Source: Chitinophaga flava (lineage in GTDB: Bacteria; Bacteroidota; Bacteroidia; Chitinophagales; Chitinophagaceae). From it: a DNA stretch of 64,000 bases. The stretch spans positions 558,001 to 622,000 of the forward strand of contig NZ_QFFJ01000002.1 in the NCBI RefSeq assembly GCF_003308995.1. Direction: 5' to 3'. Below the pieces are notes generated by a model that was given only the letters and a program-made list of their open reading frames with translations, searched no databases and was not told the origin of the DNA. Below are positions 1 through 8,467 of the stretch, piece by piece (position 1 is the first letter of the stretch; every line of letters starts with the position of its first letter). The translations under genes and the position numbers were made by a program.

Positions 1-1313
1 CCAGGCTTGCAGGACAAGTCACCTGCCTGGATGCCATGGAGTATAGCGTATGATTCCGGTTTGTCAACATGCAACAGCATATGCCCGTAAGTGCCGGCAC
101 AGGAACATCCTCCTCTCATTTGAATCCCGAATCTGTCATTCAGTATCCTCACGATTAAGTTGTAATGCACGCCCCTTACCATAAAGGAGACTACGCCCAA
201 CCGGTCAGTTACATTGGACTGAAGCACCTCCACATTTTGTATGGCAGACAACCTGAAGAAAATAATGGATAGCAGTTCTTCTTCCCGCTGAAGCATGCAG
301 GCTACGCCCATCTCTTCTTTAAGCCGGATACTCATAGCTGCCTTGATGCCAGGAAGAAAAGGAGGTGTGCCTCCGTCTTCGCGTTGTTCGATATCTTCTG
401 TGTAGATATGTGTTCCCCAGGGATTGGTATACTTTACAGTCCCTCCTCCCGGTTGATCAGGTATTTTATTGTTGTAAAGTGCCTGATTGAATATCAATAT
501 CCCCGGAGTGCCCGGCCCGCCAAGGAACTTATGGGCTGAGAAGTAAATAGCGTCCAGATGTGTACCATCGTCTTCAGGATGCATATTGATATCACAATAG
601 GGTGCTGAGCTGGCGAAGTCCACAAAACACCATCCACCATAGGCATGAATAAGTTGGGCAATCTGGTGATAGGGCGTCCGGATGCCGGTAACATTTGAAC
701 ACGCTGTTACGGCAGCTATTTTATGCCGGCGGTTTTTATACTGTTCCAGTAAAAAACTGAAGTGAAGCAAATCAACTGTCCCTTCTTCGGTCATCCCGAT
801 GATTTCCACGGTGGCAATGGTTTCCAGCCAGCTGATATGATTGCTGTGGTGTTCCATATGTGTTACAAAAACAATCGGTCTCCAGTCTTCATCAGGTGGC
901 AGCGATAACGCTGAAGTATAGGATGCAAGGCGCTCAGGTATTCTCAGTCCCAGTATGCGCTGCAGTTTGTTTACAGCGGCGGTCATTCCGCTGCCGCAGA
1001 AGAGCAGCACATCACTGTTGTTGGCGTTAACATGATTTTTTACGATCGCTTTTGCCTCTTCATAGGCGCCGGACATCGAACTGCCGGTGATAGTAGTGCT
1101 GGTATGCGTATTGCCAATAAATGGAAGTATTTCCTGCTGTATATGATTTTCAATGGGTCCGTAGCCTCTGCCACTGGCCGTCCAGTCGGCATAAATGATC
1201 CGTTGAGGGCCAAATGGCGATTCAAAATAAGTCTGTTGACCAATGATATTCTTTCGGTAAAAGGAAAAGTAGCTTTCCAGTCCGCTTACACGGGGAATAG
1301 ATAACGAAAGCAT
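1..1313 (-). CDS. Class V aminotransferase / cysteine desulfurase-like protein (partial, C-terminus beyond window)
   Basis: PLP-dependent fold-type I enzyme of the aminotransferase class V family; 437 residues are visible and the frame is still open at base 1. It starts MLSLSIPRVSGL at 1313. The PLP lysine is K262 in YFSAHKFLGGPGTPG. Other family signs are THMEHHSNHISW (around 140-150) and the Asp of CFVDFASSAPY. A Cys pair, C403 and C405, lies in MRGGCSCAG near where cysteine desulfurases carry the catalytic Cys loop, but the motif is not the usual SGSACTS. Desulfurase, selenocysteine-lyase-like or another lyase activity are all possible. The start lies 2 bases after the stop of the DUF4395 gene, so the two are probably co-transcribed. 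Confidence 0.85.
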   Translation of the reverse strand, partial: MLSLSIPRVSGLESYFSFYRKNIIGQQTYFESPFGPQRIIYADWTASGRGYGPIENHIQQEILPFIGNTHTSTTITGSSMSGAYEEAKAIVKNHVNANNSDVLLFCGSGMTAAVNKLQRILGLRIPERLASYTSALSLPPDEDWRPIVFVTHMEHHSNHISWLETIATVEIIGMTEEGTVDLLHFSFLLEQYKNRRHKIAAVTACSNVTGIRTPYHQIAQLIHAYGGWCFVDFASSAPYCDINMHPEDDGTHLDAIYFSAHKFLGGPGTPGILIFNQALYNNKIPDQPGGGTVKYTNPWGTHIYTEDIEQREDGGTPPFLPGIKAAMSIRLKEEMGVACMLQREEELLSIIFFRLSAIQNVEVLQSNVTDRLGVVSFMVRGVHYNLIVRILNDRFGIQMRGGCSCAGTYGHMLLHVDKPESYAILHGIQAGDLSCKP

Positions 1314-1315
1314 AA

Positions 1316-1969
1316 CTACCTGGATTGAGCCGTTTTAAATAAGTCATGCGGAGCCTTGCTATAGCGTTCAACTAACAAACCGGATGCAACATAAATCAGA
1401 GTAATAAACATTGCCAATATTATTAATTGTCCAATAGACACTTTTTGTATCTGTTGTCTGGAATTGATATCACATACTTCTCCCGGGCAATACTGTACCT
1501 TCTTCCGGTTAAACAACCGATAAAATATACAACCCAGACAAATACCGAAGACCGCTTCGAAAAACAGAAACAGCAGGCAGACCAGGCAAATCAAACCGGT
1601 AATAATGCTATAGGCATTAACGATGATGAAAAAATAAAACATAACCGCCGACAGGACGATGCCAATACTCCAGGCGAATTTTTTTTGCGCTGCACCTACA
1701 TATTCAGGTGTTTGATTCCGGACGATCAAACGCCCTGCTATCAGGGTTGGCGAAAACCTGGGGTTGATCAATACACGGATCAGAAAATCTAACAGGAAAA
1801 AAGTGATCACATACTTGACAGGGATAAAATTTCCGTCGAAGAGGATAAACAACAATGAAGTATAGGTGGCGAGAAACAGGATACCTGCGGCGGCTCTGAC
1901 TTCTCTTTCGTTTAGTACGGGGATATTATACCCTTCAACGGTTTCTCCGAATTGAATGAGGTTGTTCAT
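1316..1969 (-). CDS. DUF4395-type integral membrane protein
   Basis: Membrane protein of 217 residues with about five hydrophobic segments, recognised as DUF4395-like by the cytosolic NP.FSPTLIAGRLIV stretch and the C-terminal FGICLGCIFYRLF motif with two cysteines, plus a later CPGEVC pair. Function is unknown; DUF4395 proteins often sit near thiosulfate or sulfur-handling genes, which fits the downstream class V aminotransferase. The frame is open up to 2032, but MNNLIQFGETVEGYNIP at 1969 looks like the natural N-terminus, so that start was chosen. The aminotransferase begins 2 bases after the stop. Confidence 0.7.
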   Translation of the reverse strand: MNNLIQFGETVEGYNIPVLNEREVRAAAGILFLATYTSLLFILFDGNFIPVKYVITFFLLDFLIRVLINPRFSPTLIAGRLIVRNQTPEYVGAAQKKFAWSIGIVLSAVMFYFFIIVNAYSIITGLICLVCLLFLFFEAVFGICLGCIFYRLFNRKKVQYCPGEVCDINSRQQIQKVSIGQLIILAMFITLIYVASGLLVERYSKAPHDLFKTAQSR

Positions 1970-2158
1970 GTTTTGATTAATATTGAGATGGATGTTGATT
2001 TGTTGACAGTACAAGATTAGAGAATCGGCCATTTTGCAGACATGCCGGGGCTACGAACAACGGATAATGGTAAACAAACTGCGGAATTGGGTCGATGTCC
2101 CTTGCCGGATAATAAAATGAAAAACATTTTATCGACATTTACTGCAACAAACATCCAT

Positions 2159-3196
2159 ATGAAGAAACTATACCTCATAAAACGATATAAGCTGTATATC
2201 TGGCTCATTCCGATTTTTTTACTGCTCAACCTGCTGGGGGATGTAGTGGAAGGTGCCGGTGATTTCCCTCAGAGGGCGGTCAATGAATTATGGCTGGTAT
2301 GTTATCTGACGGTGGCCAACTACCGGCTTTTTGAATACGCCTTACCGGCTATGAGTTGGAAAAGATGGTTTGAATCATTCCTAAAGGTGCTGCTGTATTG
2401 TTTTATTTATTCCCTTGGTTTTTTTCTCTGGAGATCGCTGGGTGTAACATTGCATATCTATACGGTGCTGGATAAAACGATATCCATACCCGAGAGAATC
2501 GGAGGCCTTACAGGGTATAGCATTGGATCGGTTGTTATTTTTGGAATAACCAGACACATTTTCAACTATGTAAAGCTGAAACAATCATCGCAGCAACTGC
2601 AGATAGAAAGCCAGCAGGCAGAGCTGAACTATCTCAAGTCACAAACTAATCCACATTTTTTATTCAATACACTGAATAACATCTATTCACTGGCCAGAGA
2701 CAAATCTGACCTGGCGCCGGAATCCATTCTGCGGCTATCAAAGATTCTGCGGTATATGTTGTATGAAACCAGCGCGCCCTATACAGCTATAGAACAGGAG
2801 CTGAGAATCATTGATGATTACATCGCTTTGGAAAAGCTACGGTATGATGAATCGCTGCAGGTAAATTTCAGCCATGATCTGGAAGACAGCAGGCAAGGTA
2901 TTCCTCCGCTGTTGCTGGTTCCACTGGTTGAAAATGCCTTTAAGCATGGTGTATCGGAAACCAGAGACCAGCCACGGGTAAGTATTTTTCTTTCTGTAAA
3001 AAAAAGGGTACTGCTTTTTACAGTAGAAAATTCCACTGGTGATCCGGCGGATAACAACAAAGTGAAAGAAAATATCGGTTTGTCTAACTTACGCCGCCAG
3101 CTGGCATTGTTATATACTGATTACAGTCTTGATATACGGCCGGGAGATTTTATGTTTACCGCTGTCCTGAAAATAAACCTCAACAGTCATGTCTAG
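2159..3196 (+). CDS. LytS/YehU-family sensor histidine kinase
   Basis: Sensor kinase of the LytS (His_kinase plus HATPase_c) type, 345 residues from the start at 2159 (MKKLYLIKRYKLYIWL). An N-terminal block of several transmembrane segments (about 1-130) has no recognisable sensor domain. A short coiled coil follows, then the phospho-acceptor region QTNPHFLFNTLNN with H166, and the ATP-binding N box LVPLVENAFKHG with a glycine box NIGLSNLRRQL. The open frame extends upstream to 2042, but its first 39 residues are unconvincing. The last 8 bases overlap the response regulator gene, so they form one operon and a cognate pair. The signal sensed is unknown. Confidence 0.88.
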   Translation: MKKLYLIKRYKLYIWLIPIFLLLNLLGDVVEGAGDFPQRAVNELWLVCYLTVANYRLFEYALPAMSWKRWFESFLKVLLYCFIYSLGFFLWRSLGVTLHIYTVLDKTISIPERIGGLTGYSIGSVVIFGITRHIFNYVKLKQSSQQLQIESQQAELNYLKSQTNPHFLFNTLNNIYSLARDKSDLAPESILRLSKILRYMLYETSAPYTAIEQELRIIDDYIALEKLRYDESLQVNFSHDLEDSRQGIPPLLLVPLVENAFKHGVSETRDQPRVSIFLSVKKRVLLFTVENSTGDPADNNKVKENIGLSNLRRQLALLYTDYSLDIRPGDFMFTAVLKINLNSHV

Positions 3197-3866
3197 CATA
3201 AAATGCATTATTATAGAAGATGAGCCACTGGCTGCAAAAGTGCTGAAGGATTACGTTTCAGCAGTTCCCTTTCTGGAGCTGCAGGGTATTTTTAAAGATG
3301 CAATCCTTGCTTCAGAATTTCTGTTGCATAATAAAACGGACCTCATCTTTCTGGATATCCATCTGCCGAGGCTGAAAGGGATGGCTTTTCTCAAAACACT
3401 GACCAATCCGCCTTCCGTGATTGTTACCACTGCCTATCATCAGTATGCAGTAGAGGGTTTTAACCTGAATGTAACAGATTACCTGCTGAAGCCTATTGAA
3501 TTTGAACGTTTTTTTACAGCTGTTAATAAAGTAAAAGCAGCCACCCGCCGGGGAATAGAGGAGGTCAGGGATTTTATTTTCGTATATGTGCAAAAAAGGA
3601 GAGTGAAAATCCGGTTTTCGGAGATATTGTATATAGAAAGCCAGCGGGAGTACATTAAAATCGTGACCATCAGCAGTGAATACCTGTCCAAGATGAGTAC
3701 CAATGAGATTGAAGAGCTGCTGCCTGGGCATATTTTCAAACGTATACATCGCTCTTTCATTGTTTCTATTAATCAGATTGATTCCTATACTGCTGAAGTA
3801 GTGGAGATAAAAGGGAAGCCCATTCCTATTGGAAGAGGATATAAGGACATACTGGATAAATTGTAG
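3189..3866 (+). CDS. LytTR-family response regulator
   Basis: Response regulator of 225 residues. The N-terminal receiver domain (about 4-120) has the acidic pair E10-D11, phospho-acceptor D56 in LIFLDIHLP, Thr in TTAYHQYAVEGF and Lys in YLLKPIEFERF. The C-terminal LytTR DNA-binding domain (about 130-225) has IRFSEILYIESQREYIKI and FKRIHRSFIVSINQI. It overlaps the kinase gene by 8 bases, indicating translational coupling and a LytS/LytTR pair. Targets cannot be read from the sequence. The closest gene downstream belongs to a separate BlaI-controlled unit 328 bases away. Confidence 0.9.
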   Translation: MSSIKCIIIEDEPLAAKVLKDYVSAVPFLELQGIFKDAILASEFLLHNKTDLIFLDIHLPRLKGMAFLKTLTNPPSVIVTTAYHQYAVEGFNLNVTDYLLKPIEFERFFTAVNKVKAATRRGIEEVRDFIFVYVQKRRVKIRFSEILYIESQREYIKIVTISSEYLSKMSTNEIEELLPGHIFKRIHRSFIVSINQIDSYTAEVVEIKGKPIPIGRGYKDILDKL

Positions 3867-4142
3867 GAGATGGCGCGAAAATATTCAAGGGTATGTAGCG
3901 ATGTTCATTGACACCGAAGGAAACAAAATGGCGCTTCATTCAATCAACTAAAGCGAATCCCTAAAACCTGAATACATCTCTTCTGTAAAATATAGCTTTA
4001 AATTCCGGCCTCACAACGATATACAGTTGTGAGGTTTGTTATTTAAATACAACCTGTCCTGTATATTCTGGTTTTAATAGTTGTTTGATAATTAATGATT
4101 TGAATTCTTTTTTAGAATTTTCAGAGAAAATATTTCCTTAAT

Positions 4143-4157
4143 TACGAAACTTTCGTA
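4143..4157. promoter_or_regulatory. Palindromic operator 1 upstream of BlaI-like gene
   Basis: Perfect inverted repeat TACGAAA-C-TTTCGTA, ending 37 bases before the repressor start codon. Dyads in this position are the usual targets of BlaI/MecI repressors, which bind as dimers and autoregulate. The spacing to the second dyad (centres 4150 and 4169, 19 bases) is about two helical turns, so both would lie on the same face of the DNA. Confidence 0.7.
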
Positions 4158-4160
4158 GAT

Positions 4161-4177
4161 TTACGAAAAGTTCGTAA
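4161..4177. promoter_or_regulatory. Palindromic operator 2 upstream of BlaI-like gene
   Basis: Perfect inverted repeat TTACGAA-AAG-TTCGTAA immediately upstream of the start codon of the BlaI-like repressor. It shares the TACGAA half-site with operator 1. Assignment to BlaI is inferred from position and symmetry. Confidence 0.7.
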
Positions 4178-4194
4178 TTAATAAATTTATCAAT

Positions 4195-4554
4195 ATGGAA
4201 AAGCTCACCCAACAGGAAGAAGCTGCCATGCTGGCGATATGGAAAAGGGGGAAAGGGTTTGTGAAAGACTTCCTGGAAGCGCATCCTGCACCGGCGCCGC
4301 CATATACTACACTAGCTTCTACCATTAAAAATCTGGAAAAGAAAGGGTTTGTGGAAAGTCATAAGGTAGGTAACGTATATGAATATACGCCGATCATAAA
4401 AGAAGAGACCTACAAAAACAGGTTCATGAGTGGTTTTGTAAAAGACTACTTCGCGAACTCTTATAAGGAGCTGGTATCTTTCTTCGCCAAAGAAAAGAAG
4501 ATTAGTCCTGAAGAGCTGAAAGAAATTATCCGGATGATTGAAAATGGTAAATAA
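4195..4554 (+). CDS. BlaI/MecI/CopY-family transcriptional repressor
   Basis: Winged-helix repressor of 119 residues, a normal size for the family. The N-terminal DNA-binding domain covers about 1-75 (TQQEEAAMLAIWKRGKGFVKDF, then PPYTTLASTIKNLEKKGFV as recognition helix and VGNVYEYTPII as wing). The C-terminal helix region (about 76-119, SFFAKEKKISPEELKEIIRMIE) is the dimerisation part. It sits 17 bases upstream of the M56 peptidase gene, the standard BlaI-BlaR1 pairing in which the membrane peptidase inactivates the repressor. Two dyads upstream suggest autoregulation. Confidence 0.92.
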   Translation: MEKLTQQEEAAMLAIWKRGKGFVKDFLEAHPAPAPPYTTLASTIKNLEKKGFVESHKVGNVYEYTPIIKEETYKNRFMSGFVKDYFANSYKELVSFFAKEKKISPEELKEIIRMIENGK

Positions 4555-4571
4555 TCTAAACCTGGAAAACA

Positions 4572-6170
4572 ATGATACCTGCCATACTGATTTACCTCCT
4601 GAAGGCCAATATTGCGCTGACCCTTTTTTTTCTTGCTTACTGGCTGGGATTAAGAAGACTGACTTTTTACACCCTTAACAGGGTGTTCCTGTTGACCGGC
4701 ATTGCTTTTTCCTCTTTATTTCCATTGGTAGCTGTTAATTCATTTGTCAACCGGCACCAGGCTATTGCCGGTGGCATGACTTATCTGCCAGATCTCGAAG
4801 CGCTCAAAACCCATGCCGACACTTTCACTGTTTGGACCTTGCTGGTTTATCTGTTCTGGGCAGGTGTAACGGTAATGGCTATACGTTTTTCTATTCAGCT
4901 CTTTTCACTCTGGACGATCCACCGGAAGTCCAGGCCTGGTGTGGTAGAAGGCACTGCCGTACGGACATTGCAGAAGGAGCTGTCTCCCTTCTCGTTTTTC
5001 CGGCATATCTACATTAATCCTTCCCTGCATCAGCCGGAAGAAATACCGGCTATCCTCTGCCATGAGCAGGTACATGTGAAACAATGGCACAGCGCCGATG
5101 TAATACTGGGGGAACTGAATAATATTTTTTACTGGTTTAACCCCGGCGCCTGGATGATGAAAACGGCGATTCGCGAGAACCTTGAGTTTATTACTGATCG
5201 TTATCTCCTGAAGCAGGGCATAGATAAAAAAACATATCAATACAGTCTGATACAAGTTAGTGGGATCCCATATGCGACGGCCATCGCAAACAATTTCAAT
5301 TTCTCACATTTAAAAAACAGGATCATTATGATGAACAGGAAACAGTCATCAGCCATCCAGGTGGTACGCTATGGAGCTTTCGGCGTACTGGTCGGAGGCC
5401 TGGTATTATCACTCAATTACAGCCGGGCATCGGTGGTAAACCACCGGGTGGTATTTGCCCCTGCAGCTGTGCAACCAAAAGATTCCATCAGTTCACGTGA
5501 GGCGGTTTTTGTTGCCGGACCGGCAGCACCGGAGCGCACTGCTTCCCCAAAAGCCAGGCCTGCCGTATCTGTAGCCAACCCGGCCCCAGCTCCGGCGGCG
5601 GCCCCAGCACCAGCCCCTAAAGAAGCAGCACCGGCAGGTGTAGCAGCTGCTGGCGGACCTGCGACCGTTACCCTCAGCCGTGGTAATACGGCTAGTGGCG
5701 ACGGACCTTTGTATCTGCTAAACGGCAGACTCATCACCGATGGAGAAATGCGCGCGCTCAATGCGGATGATATTGAATCCATCAGTGTTTACAAAGGCGC
5801 TTCTGCAGATGCCTATGTAGCACAATACGGCGAATCTGCCCGCAACGGTGTGGTGGAGATATTTACCAAATCCTGGGCTGCTGCCAATAAAAAAACAATG
5901 AGTGGTCAGGCATTTATAGTAAAAAATACGACCATCTCCGGAACAGCCAATCGTGTACCTGCAGCTACTGGCGTTGGCGGCAAAGTGACGCTGATGGGAA
6001 ATGCTATTATGGTCAACTCAACTAGTGCATCTGTACAGGATGCTGCAGGCAATATTTTGTCTGCTGATAAAATTGTCCTTCTCTCCAAAGGAGAGCAAGG
6101 AAGCACCAATGCCAATAAAGATGATAAAGATGCCAGACAAGCAAAAGTAGAATCAGACGCTAAACCCTGA
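4572..6170 (+). CDS. BlaR1-like M56 membrane metallopeptidase with TonB-plug-like C-terminal domain
   Basis: M56-family protein of 532 residues. Membrane segments lie near 5-25, 36-56 and 88-112, followed by a cytosolic peptidase region with zinc motif HEQVH (H164, E165, H168) and NPGAWMMKTAIRENLEFITD supplying the third ligand. A further membrane segment (about 265-285, YGAFGVLVGGLVL) leads into a Pro/Ala-rich spacer (about 310-365). The C-terminus does not carry a penicillin-binding domain as in BlaR1. It has a segment, GPLYLLNGRLITDGEMRAL through ARNGVVEIFTKSW, resembling the plug region of SusC-type receptors. It is presumably a sensor-protease for the upstream repressor; the ligand is unknown. 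Confidence 0.88.
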   Translation: MIPAILIYLLKANIALTLFFLAYWLGLRRLTFYTLNRVFLLTGIAFSSLFPLVAVNSFVNRHQAIAGGMTYLPDLEALKTHADTFTVWTLLVYLFWAGVTVMAIRFSIQLFSLWTIHRKSRPGVVEGTAVRTLQKELSPFSFFRHIYINPSLHQPEEIPAILCHEQVHVKQWHSADVILGELNNIFYWFNPGAWMMKTAIRENLEFITDRYLLKQGIDKKTYQYSLIQVSGIPYATAIANNFNFSHLKNRIIMMNRKQSSAIQVVRYGAFGVLVGGLVLSLNYSRASVVNHRVVFAPAAVQPKDSISSREAVFVAGPAAPERTASPKARPAVSVANPAPAPAAAPAPAPKEAAPAGVAAAGGPATVTLSRGNTASGDGPLYLLNGRLITDGEMRALNADDIESISVYKGASADAYVAQYGESARNGVVEIFTKSWAAANKKTMSGQAFIVKNTTISGTANRVPAATGVGGKVTLMGNAIMVNSTSASVQDAAGNILSADKIVLLSKGEQGSTNANKDDKDARQAKVESDAKP

Positions 6171-6201
6171 TTAAATCTTCTCTTCGCTCGGGAAACAAAA
6201 A

Positions 6202-6222
6202 GCCACGGTCCGCCACCGTGGC
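6202..6222 (+). terminator. Rho-independent terminator after the M56 peptidase gene
   Basis: Eight-base-pair GC-rich stem gccacggt/accgtggc with loop ccgcc, followed by a run of T (6224-6228). It lies 31 bases after the M56 gene stop codon and closes the BlaI-M56 operon. Confidence 0.85.
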
Positions 6223-6302
6223 ATTTTTGTTTGCAGACAACTTTCTCCGGGCATGAACGTTATACTTAAAGCACTGTTTTTTCCCTGGATAAATGGCGGT
6301 TT

Positions 6303-6761
6303 ATGTTACAAAAAGGCGATAAAGCACCCGATTTTACTCTCCAGGCAGCTCCGGGCAAACCTCTCCGGCTGTCGGACCTGCATGGCCAAAATGTGATCCT
6401 CGCATTTTATCCGGCCGACTGGAGCCCCGTTTGCAGCGACCAGATGGCCCTGTACAATGAAATGCTCCGTTTCTTCGAAAAGTATAACGCTATGCTGCTA
6501 GGTATTTCTGTAGATGGCGTGTGGTGTCATCAGGCATTTGCGAAAGACAGAAACCTGCATTTCAACCTGCTGTCGGATTTTGAACCCAAAGGGGCGGTGT
6601 CTCGCCAGTACGGCGTGTATATGGATGGCGTTAGTCAGCGTGCACTGTTTGTCATCGATCAGCAAAGGATGATACAATGGAGCTATCTGTCGCCTATCGA
6701 TCAAAACCCCGGTGCTGATGGTATTCTGCAGGCACTGGAATCCATAACGATGACCGCCTGA
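6303..6761 (+). CDS. Peroxiredoxin (AhpC/TSA, BCP-like)
   Basis: Thiol peroxidase of 152 residues with one thioredoxin-fold domain. The peroxidatic cysteine is C44 in FYPADWSPVCSDQMALYNE, the equivalent of the Pro-x-x-x-Thr/Ser-x-x-Cys motif. The N-terminus GDKAPDFTLQA and the FNLLSDFEPKGAVSRQYGVY stretch are typical of BCP/AhpE-like enzymes. No clear resolving cysteine is seen, so it may be of the 1-Cys type. It would reduce peroxides in the cytosol. A DsbA-like thiol protein starts 24 bases downstream, so the two probably form a redox operon. Confidence 0.9.
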   Translation: MLQKGDKAPDFTLQAAPGKPLRLSDLHGQNVILAFYPADWSPVCSDQMALYNEMLRFFEKYNAMLLGISVDGVWCHQAFAKDRNLHFNLLSDFEPKGAVSRQYGVYMDGVSQRALFVIDQQRMIQWSYLSPIDQNPGADGILQALESITMTA

Positions 6762-6785
6762 ATAAAAAACTGATAACTCAATTAT

Positions 6786-7286
6786 ATGCTTACACCTCCC
6801 ATTACCAGCCGTGATCATGTAACCGGCAATCCCCAGGGCACTGTGGAGATTGTAGAATACGGAGATTTTCAATGCCCCTACTGTGGAGAAGCTTTCGGTG
6901 TAGTCCGTGACCTGTTGCGGTCTGCGGATAATATCAAATTTGTATTCCGGCATTTCCCACTGGCGGAATCTCATGAGTACGCCATGGATGCGGCTATAGC
7001 AGCCGAAGCAGCCGGCAGGCAGCAGCAGTTCTGGCATATGCACGATGCCCTTTACCTCCATCAGCGGCAGCTGAATGATAACCTGTTTATGGAACTGGCC
7101 CGAGAACTGAAGCTGGACCTCGACCAGTTTGAAGATGATATGCAGGATAACCGCCTGGTCAGCAAAGTGGAAGCTGACTTCGAAAGTGGTGTGCGCAGCG
7201 GTGTGAATGGCACACCGACTTTCTTTATCAATGGCAAAAGATATAACGGGGACTATCGTAATCTGTTATCAGTGGTGCGTCACTGA
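6786..7286 (+). CDS. DsbA-family thioredoxin-fold protein
   Basis: Protein of 166 residues with the CPYC active site (C30-P-Y-C33 in YGDFQCPYCGEAFG) and the conserved cis-proline loop NGTPTFFINGKRYNG near the C-terminus. This matches the DsbA/thioredoxin_4 type found in Na+/H+ antiporter-linked and stand-alone thiol proteins. No signal peptide is seen, so it is probably cytosolic. It follows a peroxiredoxin by 24 bases, suggesting a role in thiol stress. Its last 18 bases overlap convergently with the 3' end of the formylglycine-generating enzyme gene on the other strand. Confidence 0.9.
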   Translation: MLTPPITSRDHVTGNPQGTVEIVEYGDFQCPYCGEAFGVVRDLLRSADNIKFVFRHFPLAESHEYAMDAAIAAEAAGRQQQFWHMHDALYLHQRQLNDNLFMELARELKLDLDQFEDDMQDNRLVSKVEADFESGVRSGVNGTPTFFINGKRYNGDYRNLLSVVRH

Positions 7287-8321
7287 TCGTACACAACGGA
7301 ATCCCAGATTGGCCAGGCCCGATTCAGGAGTTGTTTTCATCCTGGCAGATACTCTGTACCCACGGCAATACTCGTCACTGCACATATAGGAACCTCCCCT
7401 GATCACATGTTTTTCCAGCGCCGGATCTTCCGGATCATATCCTTTGGCTGGCCCGGAAGGGTTGGCGGCACCATTTTCCACCTGTGCGTAATAACGGGCA
7501 TCATACAGATCAGACACCCATTCCCATACATTACCGGACATATCATACAGCTGATAACCATTAGGGTTATACGATTTTACAGGCGCAGTGTTTTCAAATC
7601 CATCTGTATGAGTGTTTTTATAGGGAAAATTACCATTCCAGGTGTTGGCTTTAGGTTTGCCTGCAGTCAGGGCTTCACTGCCCCAGGGGTATATCTGGTT
7701 GGAAAGGCCGCCTCTGGCTGCATATTCCCACTCTGCTTCGGTGGGTAGGCGTTTGCCGGCCCATTTGGCGTAAGTCTGTGCATCATGCCAGGATACCTGT
7801 GTTACAGGATGATTTTCCCGGCCTTTGATATCACTTCCCGGGCCTTCCGGATGCTGCCAGCTGGCGCCGGCGATAAAGCTCCACCACTGCGATACATCGT
7901 TGAAAGGTACTGCATGATTGGGCGGTGTAAACACCAGTGCTCCGGCCGCCAGCATGCTGCTGTCTGGTTCAGCAGAGCCCGGAGGCAGGGTGGCCATCAG
8001 TTCTTCTTTGGAAATCGGCTTTTCGGCGGTGGTCACATAACCGGTGGCCGCTACAAAGGCAGCAAATTCACGGTTGGTAACTTCATGTTCATCCATCCAG
8101 AAACTATCTACTTTCACACTATGTTTGGGATACTCATCAGGCATGCCGGTACTGTCATCGGCACCCATGCTGAAAGTGCCACCTGGAACCAATACCATCC
8201 TATTGAGTGTATCCGTGCCAGTGATAGCGGAGGTCGTATCCTGTTGAACGGCTGGCCGGCTGTTGCCCGCACAGGCCGTCAGGGAGGTGAGTATACTGAG
8301 ATATATTAAATGCCTGCTCAT
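7269..8321 (-). CDS. Formylglycine-generating enzyme (SUMF1/FGE family) lipoprotein
   Basis: FGE-sulfatase-domain protein, 350 residues from the start at 8321 (MSRHLIYLSILTSLTACAG), which reads as a lipoprotein signal with lipobox LTAC. The domain covers nearly all the rest: LVPGGTFSMGADD, DEHEVTNREFAAF, GKRLPTEAEWEYAARGG, GNVWEWVSDLYD and RGGSYMCSDEYCRGYRVSAR. The two cysteines in MCSDEYC match the catalytic pair of human FGE (Cys336/Cys341), so real oxidation of sulfatase cysteines, not just the fold, is plausible. No Cys-type sulfatase lies in the window. The lipoprotein location, outside the cytosol, is like that of other bacteroidal FGE-like proteins. An upstream start at 8360 is possible but less convincing. 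Confidence 0.88.
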   Translation of the reverse strand: MSRHLIYLSILTSLTACAGNSRPAVQQDTTSAITGTDTLNRMVLVPGGTFSMGADDSTGMPDEYPKHSVKVDSFWMDEHEVTNREFAAFVAATGYVTTAEKPISKEELMATLPPGSAEPDSSMLAAGALVFTPPNHAVPFNDVSQWWSFIAGASWQHPEGPGSDIKGRENHPVTQVSWHDAQTYAKWAGKRLPTEAEWEYAARGGLSNQIYPWGSEALTAGKPKANTWNGNFPYKNTHTDGFENTAPVKSYNPNGYQLYDMSGNVWEWVSDLYDARYYAQVENGAANPSGPAKGYDPEDPALEKHVIRGGSYMCSDEYCRGYRVSARMKTTPESGLANLGFRCVRSVTHH

Positions 8322-8467
8322 CCGCACAAAATAAGAAAGTTCAGAGTATCCCGCAAACAAGGGCTCGCATGGCCGTTAACAATAATATAATGATTTTTTT
8401 ACGCAAACTGTTGTAAACTGCACTCTGAACGGTGCAGCAGACCGGCACTGTTATTCAGGTTTTGCAT

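Larger units (their letters stand above)
3867..4194 (+). other. Intergenic region upstream of the BlaI-like repressor
   Basis: This 328-base gap carries no convincing gene. Its right end is very AT-rich and holds two palindromic operator-like sites, listed separately. The left part contains a short imperfect repeat of 'tgaggt'/'cctcac' type around 4007-4036 (cctcacaac and gttgtgagg), which can fold into a small hairpin and might act as terminator of the preceding LytS/LytTR operon, though the downstream T-run is weak. Confidence 0.5.

Noticed and set aside
8327..8357. Promoter for the FGE gene on the minus strand (TTTG and TTATTTTG, 19 bases apart)
   Set aside because: One mismatch in the minus-7 element, and transcription would begin practically at the chosen start codon at 8321; only acceptable if the mRNA is leaderless.
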